This document shows, one piece after another, positions 8,682 through 17,329 of a stretch of 64,000 nucleotides of DNA (the first letter of the stretch is position 1; each line of letters starts with the position of its first letter). The position numbers and the translations under genes are program-made. The stretch covers positions 1 through 64,000 of the forward strand of contig CAAGCF010000006.1 of NCBI GenBank assembly GCA_900768265.1. The letters run 5' to 3'. The notes beneath the pieces are model-generated. The model did no database searches and had not been told where the DNA came from. It saw only the letters and a program-made list of their open reading frames with translations. Source of the DNA: an uncultured Collinsella sp. GTDB lineage: Bacteria > Actinomycetota > Coriobacteriia > Coriobacteriales > Coriobacteriaceae.

Positions 8682-9806
8682 ATGGCACGTGTGCACAACT
8701 TCTCAGCTGGCCCGGCCGCGCTGCCCACAAGCGTGCTCGCCGAGATCGCCGACGAGATGATGGACTACCGCGGTTGCGGCATGTCCGTGCTCGAGATGAG
8801 TCATCGATCTAGCATGTACCAGCAGATCATCGACGACGCCGAGGCAACCCTGCGTCGCCTGTTGAGCATCCCGGACAACTACCACGTCCTATTTTTGCAG
8901 GGCGGCGCCACGCTGCAGTTTGCGGGCATCCCGATGAACCTCATGCGCCGCGGCCGCGCCGGCTACGTCGTGACCGGCAACTTTGCCAACAAAGCGTACA
9001 AAGAGGCCGCCAAGTACGGTGAGGCCGTGCTGCTCGCGAGCTCCGAGGACACCAATTTCGACCGCATTCCCGACATGGCCGACATCAACGCGCGCATTGC
9101 CGCCGAGGCCGCGGGCGACGGGCTCGGCTACGTCTACATCTGCCAGAACAACACCATCTTTGGCACCATGTACCACGAGCTGCCTAACTGCGGCGACGTA
9201 CCACTGGTCGCCGATGTCTCGAGTTGCTTCCTGTCGCAGCCACTCGACGTCGAGCGCTACGGACTCATCTACGCCGGCGCTCAGAAAAACGCCGGCGCCG
9301 CGGGCGTGACCGTGGTTATCGTGCGCGACGATCTGATCGCCGACGGCCCCGCCTTTGCGCAGACGCCGCAGTACATGGACCTTAAGACCCAGGCAGCCAA
9401 GGGCTCCATGCTCAACACGCCCAACACCTTTGGCATCTACGTGTGCGGCAAGGTGTTCCGTTGGGTTGAGCAGACCGGCGGACTTGCCGCCATGGCCGAG
9501 CGCAACTGGGCCAAGGCCAACCTGCTCTACGACCTGCTCGAGCACAGCGAGCTGTTCCATGGCACCGCGCAGACAGACAGTCGCTCCATCGCCAACGTCA
9601 CCTTCCGTACCGGCGATGCCGACCTCGACGCCGCCTTTGTCGCAGGTGCGGCCGATCACCAGATCCAAAACGTCAAGGGCCATCGCCTCGTCGGCGGCAT
9701 GCGCGCCAGCGTATACAACGCTGTCACCATGGAGGACGTACAGGCGCTGACCACGTACATGAAGGACTTCGAAGCGCAGCATAGTTTGAGTCCGCGATCT
9801 AACTAG
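8682..9806 (+). CDS. serC: Phosphoserine aminotransferase
   Basis: PLP enzyme that converts 3-phosphohydroxypyruvate and glutamate to 3-phosphoserine, step two of serine synthesis. The 374-residue protein opens with NFSAGPAALP, the classic SerC start, and has LFLQGGATLQF. The lysine that should carry PLP is in YAGAQKNAGAAGVTVVIV at about residues 195-212. Start at 8682 with GAGGGGG upstream. A TGCTAAAGT extended -10-like element lies near 8634-8642. It is followed after 72 bp by serA, so the two form a serine operon; the small hairpin CCCGC/GCGGG at about 9808-9822 lies between them. Confidence 0.96.
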   Translation: MARVHNFSAGPAALPTSVLAEIADEMMDYRGCGMSVLEMSHRSSMYQQIIDDAEATLRRLLSIPDNYHVLFLQGGATLQFAGIPMNLMRRGRAGYVVTGNFANKAYKEAAKYGEAVLLASSEDTNFDRIPDMADINARIAAEAAGDGLGYVYICQNNTIFGTMYHELPNCGDVPLVADVSSCFLSQPLDVERYGLIYAGAQKNAGAAGVTVVIVRDDLIADGPAFAQTPQYMDLKTQAAKGSMLNTPNTFGIYVCGKVFRWVEQTGGLAAMAERNWAKANLLYDLLEHSELFHGTAQTDSRSIANVTFRTGDADLDAAFVAGAADHQIQNVKGHRLVGGMRASVYNAVTMEDVQALTTYMKDFEAQHSLSPRSN

Positions 9807-9878
9807 CCCGCAACACGCGGGCCGACCAGCCACCTCAGACCGCCCTGTTTAGATCAAAACCTGCTAAGGAGTTTTTCC

Positions 9879-11042
9879 ATGCGTAAGATTAAGACCATCG
9901 ACGACATCACTAAAGACGGCAAAGTCGAGTTTGGCGAGGGCTACGAGTTTGTAAGCACCGCCGAGGAGGCCGACGCAATCCTGATGCGCTCGACCGACCT
10001 GCACGGCTACGAGCTGCCCGAGGGCATTCGCGCCATCGCCCGCTGCGGCGCCGGTGTCAACAACATCCCCGTCGAGGAGTACGCCAAGAAGGGCGTCGTC
10101 GTCTTTAACTCCCCCGGCGCCAACAGCAACGCCGTCAAGGAGCTCGTCCTGGGCATGCTGGTGCTCTCGAGCCGCGGCGTAGTGCAGTCGATGAACTGGG
10201 TGCGCGACAACGCCGACGACCCAGAAATCCAGGTCGATGCCGAAAAAGCCAAGAAGGCCTTTGTGGGCCGCGAGCTCAAGGGCAAGCGCATCGGCGTCAT
10301 CGGCCTGGGCAACGTGGGCTCCAAGGTCGCCAACGCCTGCGTCGACCTAGGCATGGACGTCTACGGCTACGATCCGTTCATTTCCGTCGAGCACGCGTGG
10401 GTGCTGAGCCGCGAAGTGCAGCGAGTGGGCACGCTCGAGGATCTGTGCCGCGGCTGCGACTACCTCACCGTGCACGTGCCCAGCAAGGCAGACACCATCG
10501 ACATGATCAGCACCGAGCAGATTAACCTGCTGGCACCCGACGCCGTGCTCATCAACTACGCGCGCGAAACCATCATTGACGAGGACGCCGTCGACGCTGC
10601 CCTGCGCGAGGGCAAGCTGAGCTGGTTTAGCTGCGACTTTGCCACGCCCAAGACGGTTAAGATGCCAAACACGTTTATCACCACGCACTCGGGCGCCGGC
10701 ACTGGCGAGGCCGAGGCCAACTGCGCCGATATGGCCATCAGCGAACTCAAGGATTACCTGGAGAACGGCAACATCGCGCACAGCGTCAACTACCCCGCCT
10801 GCAGCATGGGCAAGGCGCGCGCCGCGAGCCGCATCGCCTGTCTGCACGCCAACGTGCCCAACATGATCGGTCAAATCACGGCCATTCTCGCCAAGGACAA
10901 CGCCAACGTGCAGCGTATGACCAACGAGTCCGTTGGCGAGAACGCCTACACCATGTTCGACACCGACGAGCATCTGGACAGCAGCACGATCGAGGCGCTC
11001 AAGCAGATTCCGTCGATGTATCGCGTGCGCGTGATCAAATAG
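9879..11042 (+). CDS. serA: D-3-phosphoglycerate dehydrogenase
   Basis: NAD-dependent oxidation of 3-phosphoglycerate, step one of serine synthesis. The 387-residue protein has substrate-domain halves around a Rossmann fold with VIGLGNVGSKVANA (about 133-146). Downstream are the D-2-hydroxyacid dehydrogenase segments LLAPDAVLINYARETIID and ITTHSGAGTGEAE. The last 70 residues (SRIACLHANVPNMIGQITAIL...) are an ACT domain, usual for serine feedback inhibition. It is a short single-ACT form. AAGGAG precedes the start. A strong terminator follows at 11082, ending the serC-serA operon. Confidence 0.96.
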   Translation: MRKIKTIDDITKDGKVEFGEGYEFVSTAEEADAILMRSTDLHGYELPEGIRAIARCGAGVNNIPVEEYAKKGVVVFNSPGANSNAVKELVLGMLVLSSRGVVQSMNWVRDNADDPEIQVDAEKAKKAFVGRELKGKRIGVIGLGNVGSKVANACVDLGMDVYGYDPFISVEHAWVLSREVQRVGTLEDLCRGCDYLTVHVPSKADTIDMISTEQINLLAPDAVLINYARETIIDEDAVDAALREGKLSWFSCDFATPKTVKMPNTFITTHSGAGTGEAEANCADMAISELKDYLENGNIAHSVNYPACSMGKARAASRIACLHANVPNMIGQITAILAKDNANVQRMTNESVGENAYTMFDTDEHLDSSTIEALKQIPSMYRVRVIK

Positions 11043-11081
11043 CGACGGCGCCAAGCCTGCCAGGAAGGCCATGAAGCCCAT

Positions 11082-11120
11082 TCGGCCCCCGTTTTCACGA
11101 AACGGGGGCCGATTTCGTTG
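11082..11120 (+). terminator. Terminator of the serC-serA operon
   Basis: TCGGCCCCCGTTT pairs with AAACGGGGGCCGA across a short loop and is followed by TTTCGTT. The stem is long and GC-rich and begins 40 bp after the serA stop. Confidence 0.9.
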
Positions 11121-11133
11121 CTCCGGCTGGTTT

Positions 11134-11313
11134 TGAAAATGCTACCCAGGACAAGTTTTTTCGGATAATCGACAGTCATACCCAAATCACCGAGCACACC
11201 TGCTTTGATAAACAGCTTTATCAGGGGATTTAGTAGGCAGTAATTGATCTCTGTATACCACGTCCAAGTTGACTGTCGATTTTCCGAAACAACTTATTTT
11301 AGATAGCATTTTT
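11134..11313. repeat. Inverted-repeat element, about 43-bp imperfect arms
   Basis: The left arm (11135-11178, starting GAAAATGCTACCC and ending TCGACAGTCA) is repeated in inverse at 11270-11312, with about 8 mismatches over 43 positions. They enclose about 91 bp of AT-rich DNA without an open frame. It lies between the serA terminator and the end of a nuclease-like orphan gene. Its size and arms suggest a MITE-like element or a long structured transcript. No flanking duplication is evident. Confidence 0.7.
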
Positions 11314-11391
11314 AAAGCCCTTCCAAGGCGAAACTGAAGCCTTTTTCGCGCCCAAAACTCTAGCTCGCGCGACCGTTTTCCACCTGCACGA

Positions 11392-12441
11392 CTACATTCC
11401 CGCCCAATCGATAAAAATCTCCTCACGAAGCCGCCGTTCGAGCTCCTGCTGCCGAGGCGTCTTGTCTTTCAGCGGCACATCGAGATAGGACATGATGAGC
11501 TCCATCACCACGCGGAAGGCATCGGAGTCGGCCAGCTGGCCATAGGTCATCAAAACAACGGGATATCCCATCGCTTGCAAGGCCGTCGTTCGGTCGGAGT
11601 CCGAGATCTTGGATTCTATGGATCCGTGAATGGCTTTACCTTGACATTCAACCAGGCACTCTCGGCTGCCGTCCTTATTTGCCAGCAGAATATCGGCATA
11701 GCGTCTATCGAGTCCCGAAATCAGGCGGGCACTTCGTGTCATGCGAATCTCGACGTTATTGGTAAGGCGCAGCCCTTCGCCGCCGCGTAACCTCGAAAGA
11801 CCAAACAGCATCGAAGCTTGGACCTCGAGCGGCGATGCCGCCACCCCCGTAATGCATTTCGCGGCGCGCGTGAACGATTTAGCGCCGCGGAGCCCCCGGA
11901 TCTTATCGACGTACTCTGTAAGCTCAGAGAGCTCGATCAAGGGCGGTCGTTTCCACAGGTCCGTTGGATTCCCCGAGACATCCTTTACATTTTCCCAGCC
12001 CAACCGTGCATCACCCCACTGGCCCCCATATGCCTGCACAAGTGCCGACTTTACCTGAGGCACAATCTTGCACACGGCAAAGGTGCCGCACATCTCATAC
12101 ATGCACATGATCAGGCGCTCGTTTGAGACCGAGGAAGCCAGGGACAGCAGGGTAAAGAGCGGGGACGCGACATCGAGGCCAAACTCTGTCTGCCGCACGG
12201 AGCCAAACGGCCTCTCCCCGTTCCAAACATGCCTGACAATGCGATCGCCCTTACGTCCGCAGCTGCCCTGTGCCAAAACGTGCAACGGGGTGCCCAGGAA
12301 ATGCGCAACGAGCGGATGCTCGCAAAGGCGCTCCCTGCGCGGATCGTCCGCAGAATCGGGCAGGTCCGGCATTATCGCCAAAACCTGTGGAGGTATCCGG
12401 TGATACCGAAAGGCAGATATGTCGCACAGCATGTCGTCCAT
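11392..12441 (-). CDS. Diverged PD-(D/E)XK (DUF559-like) nuclease-fold orphan protein
   Basis: A 349-residue protein I do not recognise by name. The C-terminal third has the layout of DUF559/Vsr-type nuclease folds: a SPLEVQASMLFGL segment (the SPxE helix), then RRYADILLAN, then ECLVECQGKAIHG (D...ExQ core), then TTALQAMGYPVVLMTYGQLAD. The same order recurs in the gene at 20483. The N-terminal part (FRYHRIPPQVLAI, EFGLDVASPLFTLLSLA, MYEMCGTFAV) looks like an AbiEi-type winged-helix companion region (weak inference). The start is uncertain. MDDMLCD at 12441 has no clear ribosome site, and the open frame continues upstream into the divergent peptidase promoter. Catalytic activity is not established. 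Confidence 0.5.
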   Translation of the reverse strand: MDDMLCDISAFRYHRIPPQVLAIMPDLPDSADDPRRERLCEHPLVAHFLGTPLHVLAQGSCGRKGDRIVRHVWNGERPFGSVRQTEFGLDVASPLFTLLSLASSVSNERLIMCMYEMCGTFAVCKIVPQVKSALVQAYGGQWGDARLGWENVKDVSGNPTDLWKRPPLIELSELTEYVDKIRGLRGAKSFTRAAKCITGVAASPLEVQASMLFGLSRLRGGEGLRLTNNVEIRMTRSARLISGLDRRYADILLANKDGSRECLVECQGKAIHGSIESKISDSDRTTALQAMGYPVVLMTYGQLADSDAFRVVMELIMSYLDVPLKDKTPRQQELERRLREEIFIDWAGM

Positions 12442-12595
12442 AGAGGCTACGTACCCACTGCGTCGTTTGTGAACCCGCTCGGACGGCAAACGCGCTGGCT
12501 CGGCCTGCGAACGGTAAATACTGCTGCGCGCACGCCGCGGATCTCTCGGGAGGCTTACAATCGGTTTGGAGAGCAGACTGATTGTGAGGTTGCAT

Positions 12596-13816
12596 ATGGT
12601 TGACAAGGACTTTGCCTGGCGGCTTGCGCAGGAGCTTGTGCGGATTGACAGCTCAGACCCGGGCGCGTATGAGGATGAAATTGAGCGGTATATCAAAGCG
12701 CTGGTTGAGGAACGGCTGGCACGGTTGAACCACCCGACACTCGATGCCATACGGGTTGAGGAGCTTGAGGTGCTCCCCGGACGCCGCAACCTTATGATCA
12801 CCGTGCCCGGTTTGAGCGACGAGCCACGGCTCGTCTACATCTGCCACATGGATACCGTCACCTTGGGCGACGGCTGGGACGCGGACATCGCACCGCTTGG
12901 GGCAGTTGTGCGCAACGACAAGCTCTATGGCCGGGGCGCCTGCGACATGAAGGGTGGCCTGGCCTGCGCCATTGCCGCGCTGGTCCATACGCTCGAGCGC
13001 GTGGCGGCGGATGGCGCGCTGCCCCGCCGCGGCTTTTCGCTCATCTGCTCGGTCGACGAGGAAGACTTTATGCGCGGCTCCGAGGCGGCCATCGATGCCG
13101 GATGGGTATGCTCGCGCGAATGGGTGCTGGATACCGAGCCCACCGACGGACAGATTCAGGTAGCGCACAAGGGGCGCACGTGGTTCGAGATTGAAATGGC
13201 TGGCGTGACGGCGCATGCGAGCCAGCCCTGGAAGGGCGCGGATGCCGTCGCCGCCATGGCCGAGGTCGTCTGCGCGTTACGCCGCGCGTTCATGGCGCTG
13301 CCCGTACACGATGAGCTGGGGCCATCGACCATCACGTTTGGACAGATCGAGGGTGGCTACCGTCCCTATGTCGTGCCCGATCACGCCAAGGTCTGGGTCG
13401 ATATGCGCCTGACCCCGCCGACCGATACGGCCACCGTGACGCGCATGGTAGAGCAGGCCATCGCCGTCGCCGAGGCCGCGGTCCCCGGCTGCCATGGCAG
13501 CTATACCGTGACAGGCGACCGCCCCGCCATCGAGCGCGATCTAAGCTCTCCCCTTCTGGCTGCACTCAAGCGTGCCGCCGATGACGTGACGGGCACAGAC
13601 ACGACCGTCGGCTTCTTTACCGGCTACACCGACACTGCCGTCATTGCGGGCAAGACGGGTAACCGAAATTGCATGAGTTACGGCCCCGGCTCGTTGGCGC
13701 TCGCGCACAAGCCCAACGAATATGTGCCCCATGCCGATATCGTTCGCTGCCAAAACGTGCTCATCGCGCTCGCCGACAACACGCTCTGGGACGCATGTGA
13801 CCAAGTTGGGGCATAA
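12596..13816 (+). CDS. M20 family zinc peptidase/deacylase (ArgE/DapE-like)
   Basis: A 406-residue dizinc hydrolase. The order of metal ligands is canonical: ICHMDTV (His and Asp, residues about 82-88), GRGACDMKGGLACAI (bridging Asp), SVDEED (catalytic Glu pair), LDTEPTDGQI (Asp) and a C-terminal HKPNEYVP (His). The dimerisation lid contains GVTAHASQPWKGADAV. Family members cleave N-acyl amino acids or small peptides; the substrate here is unknown. The start at ATG 12596 is preceded by GTGAGGT; in-frame TTG or GTG codons lie upstream but have poorer sites. It leads a two-gene unit with the DUF1015-like gene 39 bp downstream. Confidence 0.88.
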   Translation: MVDKDFAWRLAQELVRIDSSDPGAYEDEIERYIKALVEERLARLNHPTLDAIRVEELEVLPGRRNLMITVPGLSDEPRLVYICHMDTVTLGDGWDADIAPLGAVVRNDKLYGRGACDMKGGLACAIAALVHTLERVAADGALPRRGFSLICSVDEEDFMRGSEAAIDAGWVCSREWVLDTEPTDGQIQVAHKGRTWFEIEMAGVTAHASQPWKGADAVAAMAEVVCALRRAFMALPVHDELGPSTITFGQIEGGYRPYVVPDHAKVWVDMRLTPPTDTATVTRMVEQAIAVAEAAVPGCHGSYTVTGDRPAIERDLSSPLLAALKRAADDVTGTDTTVGFFTGYTDTAVIAGKTGNRNCMSYGPGSLALAHKPNEYVPHADIVRCQNVLIALADNTLWDACDQVGA

Positions 13817-13855
13817 TAAGCCGCGAACAAACCGACTCACACGTTAGGACCGCCC

Positions 13856-14539
13856 ATGAAAGCTCTTCCGTTTCCCTGCATCCGCCCGGCTCAGGACCGC
13901 GTGCTCGAGGCGTTGCCTGCAATGGGCAGCATCCTGAACGGCAACGATGCTCTGCGCGGAGCCATTGCCGATGGCCTGATGCTCAAGGATCCAGGCGCGG
14001 CGTATTACGTGTACGAATGCTCGGGTGAGCCGGGTCGTGTGACGGGCGTCGTGGCGATTTGCCCGACGAGTGTATTTGCGGGCGGCAAGGGCGATGCCAG
14101 CGCTGACGTGGCCGCCGCTGCGCACGCGATCGCCGAACTCAAAGTTCAGCCTCGTCCCGTGTCGCTCGCTTACGAGGCCTCGCCCGTCATGGATATCATC
14201 CTGGGCGCCGCCAAAGAGGGTGCGTCGCTCTACGCCGTCACCGACCCCACCGGCATTACGCATCGCGTATGGGAAGTCAAGCGCGAGGACGCTGTTGCCG
14301 CCATCCGAGCCATGCTCGACCAGGCACCGGAGCCGACGCCGGCAGACGACCCCACCTACGCTGCCGCGCTGGCAGGGGCGGCGCAGCTCCTAGCAGACGA
14401 CGCCCGCACAGTCGGCACCTACACGGGCAAAGAGCCGTTCAACTTTACCGTTGCCGCGCTGTTCCCCACCGCGCAGGTCAGCGGCGGCGCGCCGCAGGTT
14501 CCAACGGGCCTGCTCACTCACCAAATCGCGCGGTTCTAA
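13856..14539 (+). CDS. Short DUF1015-like protein
   Basis: A 227-residue protein. The segments YYVYECSG...VTGVVAICP, AIAELKVQPRPVSLAYE and YAVTDPTGITHRVWEV follow the order seen in the first half of DUF1015 proteins, which are normally about 400 residues. The conserved YIADGHHR-type motif of full-length members is missing. It is therefore a truncated or diverged member, yet the frame is intact and AGGA lies at a usable distance from the ATG. Function is unknown. It is likely co-transcribed with the M20 peptidase upstream and ends 2 bp from the convergent phosphatase gene. Confidence 0.6.
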   Translation: MKALPFPCIRPAQDRVLEALPAMGSILNGNDALRGAIADGLMLKDPGAAYYVYECSGEPGRVTGVVAICPTSVFAGGKGDASADVAAAAHAIAELKVQPRPVSLAYEASPVMDIILGAAKEGASLYAVTDPTGITHRVWEVKREDAVAAIRAMLDQAPEPTPADDPTYAAALAGAAQLLADDARTVGTYTGKEPFNFTVAALFPTAQVSGGAPQVPTGLLTHQIARF

Positions 14540-14541
14540 CA

Positions 14542-15177
14542 CTACCCGCGCTGCGGGCTCCCTGCCGCCACCAACGGCTCAAGCCCCAGCTCGCGCTCGT
14601 AGTCTTCCTGCGTAAAGATCTCAACCAGTTCAAACGTATCCGTCGCATCATCAAACGCAAAGTGCAGCACCGAGCAATTGCCCGGAACGCGGTCGCGCTC
14701 GTCTGCCGCCGCGCCCTTCACGTGATCCATAAACTCCTTGATAGCCGAGCCATGGCTTACCGCGAGCACGCACGTATGGTCCGGACGCTGCATAAGCTCG
14801 GTCAACGCCGCCACCATGCGCTCGCGCACCTGCATCTGGCCCTCGCCGCCAAATTGGCAATAGAAGTCGCGCCACGGGCGCTCGGGCATAAGCATCACGC
14901 GCTCGGCCTCAAAGTCGCCAAAGAACCACTCGCGCAGGCCATCAAGGCGCTCATACGCCAAGCCAGGCCACAAGTTGGCGATAGTCTGCTCGGTGCGATG
15001 AAGTGTGGAGGTGTAGGCGTGATCGGGCTCAATGCCGCGAGCACGCAAGAACATGCCGGCACGCGCCGCCTGGTCGCATCCCAGCTGCGTAAGCGGCGAG
15101 TCGCTCCAGCCCTGAATAATGCGCTTGAGGTTAAATATCGTCTGTCCATGACGAACCAGATACAGGTCTTTATTCAT
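14542..15177 (-). CDS. Histidine phosphatase family protein (phosphoglycerate mutase-like)
   Basis: A 211-residue cytosolic phosphatase of the RHG branch. LYLVRHGQTIFN at residues 5-16 supplies the phosphorylated histidine. TSTLHRTEQT supplies the second Arg, LREWFFGDFE the acid residue, and AVSHGSAIKEF the second catalytic His. The family covers phosphoglycerate mutases, cobalamin-pathway CobC and other phosphatases; the GWSDSPLT motif points to a general phosphatase rather than GpmA. It lies 18 bp downstream of a paralogue on the same strand (15196-15738), so the pair arose by tandem duplication and is likely co-transcribed. Confidence 0.85.
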   Translation of the reverse strand: MNKDLYLVRHGQTIFNLKRIIQGWSDSPLTQLGCDQAARAGMFLRARGIEPDHAYTSTLHRTEQTIANLWPGLAYERLDGLREWFFGDFEAERVMLMPERPWRDFYCQFGGEGQMQVRERMVAALTELMQRPDHTCVLAVSHGSAIKEFMDHVKGAAADERDRVPGNCSVLHFAFDDATDTFELVEIFTQEDYERELGLEPLVAAGSPQRG

Positions 15178-15195
15178 AGGGGGTCCTTTCGTTTG

Positions 15196-15738
15196 TTACC
15201 AATCCAAGAGCGAAAACGCCCCGTTGCAATAGCCAAAATGAAGCACGGCGCCGTTGTCGGGTTGCTCCCCCCCGCCAGTCACGCATCTAAGAAACTCCTG
15301 GCAGGCAGAGCCGTGGGAGACGGCCAGCACGCAGTCGTGCCGAGGCCGAGCCATGATGTGGGACAGTGCCGTGACCATACGTGCGCGAAGCTCACTTTCC
15401 GACTCGCCACCAAAGGCAACCGGATAATCGCCCCAGGGTTGCGCCGGCATCTCGCGGTTTGATGTGCCCTCCAACGAACCCAAATGCCACTCGCGCAGTT
15501 CATCGACCAGCTCTATGGAACGACCCTCTCCAACGATAAACTCTGCCGTACACCGCGCCCGCCCCAACGGAGACGAATACACATGGTCAAAGGTCACGCC
15601 GCGGTCCTCGAACGCCGCACGCGTCGCCAGCGCTTGCTCACGCCCGCGCGCCGTAAGTGGCGAATCGTGCCAGCCCTGCAAAATGTTCTTCACATTGAGC
15701 TCGGTCTGCCCATGCCGCACCAAATACAGATCGGCCAC
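15196..15738 (-). CDS. Histidine phosphatase family protein, paralogue of the next gene
   Basis: 180 residues with LYLVRHGQTELN near the start, GWHDSPLTARG, SSPLGRARCTAE (second Arg), LREWHLGSLEG and LAVSHGSACQEFL, the full histidine phosphatase motif set. It resembles its downstream neighbour throughout and is about 30 residues shorter. It is probably the first gene of the pair, since the ACCACCAC hairpin repeat lies directly upstream and the nitroreductase gene ends just beyond it. Substrate unknown. Confidence 0.85.
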   Translation of the reverse strand: MADLYLVRHGQTELNVKNILQGWHDSPLTARGREQALATRAAFEDRGVTFDHVYSSPLGRARCTAEFIVGEGRSIELVDELREWHLGSLEGTSNREMPAQPWGDYPVAFGGESESELRARMVTALSHIMARPRHDCVLAVSHGSACQEFLRCVTGGGEQPDNGAVLHFGYCNGAFSLLDW

Positions 15739-15753
15739 ACGCCCTCCCTTCGC

Positions 15754-15788
15754 ACCACCACAAAGGGGACAGGCACCTTTGTGGTGGT
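15754..15788. repeat. ACCACCACAAAGG perfect hairpin repeat
   Basis: ACCACCACAAAGG (15754-15766) is mirrored by CCTTTGTGGTGGT (15776-15788) with a 9-nt loop. A diverged copy is at 28512-28546 and a right half-copy at about 88-105 beside the IS3 end. The inter-gene position suggests a dispersed palindromic repeat that can act as a terminator. Confidence 0.8.
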
Positions 15789-15821
15789 TTTGCCGCCGGA
15801 TCGCGCCTCAACGACGCGCAA

Positions 15822-16493
15822 CTACAGCAGCACGTCGGTAAGCGGACGCTTGGGCACGTGATGCACCTGCGCCTCATCGCGCCAGTAATTGATAGAGCCA
15901 TCCGGGTTGGAGTCGATTGCGTCGATCACCTGAGTCTCGGCTGGCACGCCAAAAGCCATGATCAGCTTGAGCTCGTATTTGTCGTTATCGAGCCCCATAG
16001 CGTCGATCGCGCGGGGCGTAAAGGCCTTGAACATGCAGGCCGCCACCTCGGGCGTGGCGCTGCGAGCGGCGAGCATCATCGTCTGGGCGGCAATGCCGGT
16101 GTCGACCTCGGTGATGGGCGCGGCGGGCTTACCCGCAACAGCGCGCTCGGCAAGAATCGCGATGTAGCCGGTCGGGCGTTCGCCCTCATCGGGACCAGGC
16201 CAATCCTTAAGCGCACCGGCCCACGCGAGCTCATCAAATACGCGCGCGCAGTCCTCTGCACCGCTCACCACATGAAAACGCAGACGCTGAGCATTGGCGC
16301 CGCAGGGAGCCAGGTGCGCCAGTTCCGCCAGCTCGAGCAAAAACTCGCGCGGTACGCGCATGGACTCGTCAAATCGGCGGCACGTGCGGGCGCGGCGGAC
16401 CAGCGCGTCAAACGTGTCCAGGCCAAGCTTTTCGCAACCCTGCTTTGCCATCGACTCGGCGCTTACCGGCGCCGCGGGAACTGCTTCGTTCAT
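15822..16493 (-). CDS. Nitroreductase family protein
   Basis: A 223-residue FMN-dependent oxidoreductase of the nitroreductase superfamily. Typical segments are RRARTCRRFDES (FMN phosphate-binding Arg pair), LAELAHLAPCGANAQRLRFHVV and DTGIAAQTMMLAA (the Gly-Ile-Ala helix). An internal LIMAFGVPAET matches the usual LLAIGYP strand. The physiological electron acceptor is unknown. MNEAVPAAP at 16493 is chosen because GGGGGTC precedes it; an in-frame TTG lies 21 bp earlier. A DtxR/IdeR-like box at 16521-16539 lies just upstream. Confidence 0.85.
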   Translation of the reverse strand: MNEAVPAAPVSAESMAKQGCEKLGLDTFDALVRRARTCRRFDESMRVPREFLLELAELAHLAPCGANAQRLRFHVVSGAEDCARVFDELAWAGALKDWPGPDEGERPTGYIAILAERAVAGKPAAPITEVDTGIAAQTMMLAARSATPEVAACMFKAFTPRAIDAMGLDNDKYELKLIMAFGVPAETQVIDAIDSNPDGSINYWRDEAQVHHVPKRPLTDVLL

Positions 16494-16520
16494 AAGACCC
16501 CCAATAAAAGCCAATTGTTC

Positions 16521-16539
16521 TTAAGAAAATCTAACCTAA
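16521..16539 (-). promoter_or_regulatory. Candidate DtxR/IdeR-type metal box
   Basis: The 19-mer TTAAGAAAATCTAACCTAA agrees at 14 positions with the IdeR/DtxR consensus half-sites TTAGGTTAG and CTAACCTAA, one half being perfect. It lies 28 bp upstream of the nitroreductase start. A DtxR-family regulator is encoded at 25211-25600. The consensus is recalled from the family; binding is an inference. Confidence 0.35.
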
Positions 16540-16726
16540 AACGTAGGCAATTACACACAGCGGCGCAATGTTCCACATCTGTTGGATATTCCACATCCAA
16601 ACGGGAACAAAGATAACAATTCGGGAAGGTAAGGCTCCCATTCGCCCTTCCCGCCCCACGCGACGGCGCCCTTGGGCGATACTGGTTGCAAGAGCTACGG
16701 CTTACGCCGCACGGAAAGGAGACATC

Positions 16727-17329
16727 ATGGGCATCTTTAAGAACGATGACAAGCAATCGAGCGCCTTTGGATTTGACGAGAAAAGCATGGCAGGCAAGGC
16801 CGTCAAGGCCGTACGCTGGATTTACGCCATCACGGGCGTCTTGGCGCTCGTCGCCGGCATCGCACTGCTGTTTGCGCCCGCCAAGTCCCTCGTCTTCCTG
16901 ACGACCGTCTTGGGCTTCTACTTTGTGATCACGGCCGCGATCAGGCTGTTTACCGCTGTTTTCGAGCCGCTGCTGCCCACCGGCTGGCGCGTTACGAGCA
17001 TCATCTCCAACCTGCTCATCATTCTGGGCGGCGTCATAATCCTGCGCAACCAGGCCTTCTCGACCGCGACGCTCACCACGCTCGTGGTGGTCGTCGCCGG
17101 CTTTGGCTGGATCGTCGAGGGCGTCATGTCGATTCTGGAATCCGAACTTTCCGCCAACCGCGCCCTCGCCATCCTGAGCGGCGCACTCTCCATCATCGCC
17201 GGCATGTTCGTGTTTATTTATCCACTGTGGTCGGCCAAGATGCTCGTCATCTTTAGCGGCGCCGCGCTGCTGGTATTTGGCGTGACGCTCATTGTTCGCG
17301 CCATTCAGTTTGGCAAACTGGTGCGCTAG
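16727..17329 (+). CDS. HdeD/DUF308-like membrane protein
   Basis: 200 residues with six hydrophobic helices arranged as three pairs, typical of the HdeD (DUF308) family. Visible segments include GVLALVAGIALLFAP, FYFVITAAIRLF, LLIILGGVIIL and ILSGALSIIAGMFVF. Some family members are linked to acid or envelope stress, but the molecular role is unknown. GGAAAGGAG sits ahead of ATG 16727; the longer open frame upstream lacks a site. The stop codon directly abuts the next start (TAG-ATG), so translation of the YaiI-like gene is probably coupled. Confidence 0.8.
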   Translation: MGIFKNDDKQSSAFGFDEKSMAGKAVKAVRWIYAITGVLALVAGIALLFAPAKSLVFLTTVLGFYFVITAAIRLFTAVFEPLLPTGWRVTSIISNLLIILGGVIILRNQAFSTATLTTLVVVVAGFGWIVEGVMSILESELSANRALAILSGALSIIAGMFVFIYPLWSAKMLVIFSGAALLVFGVTLIVRAIQFGKLVR

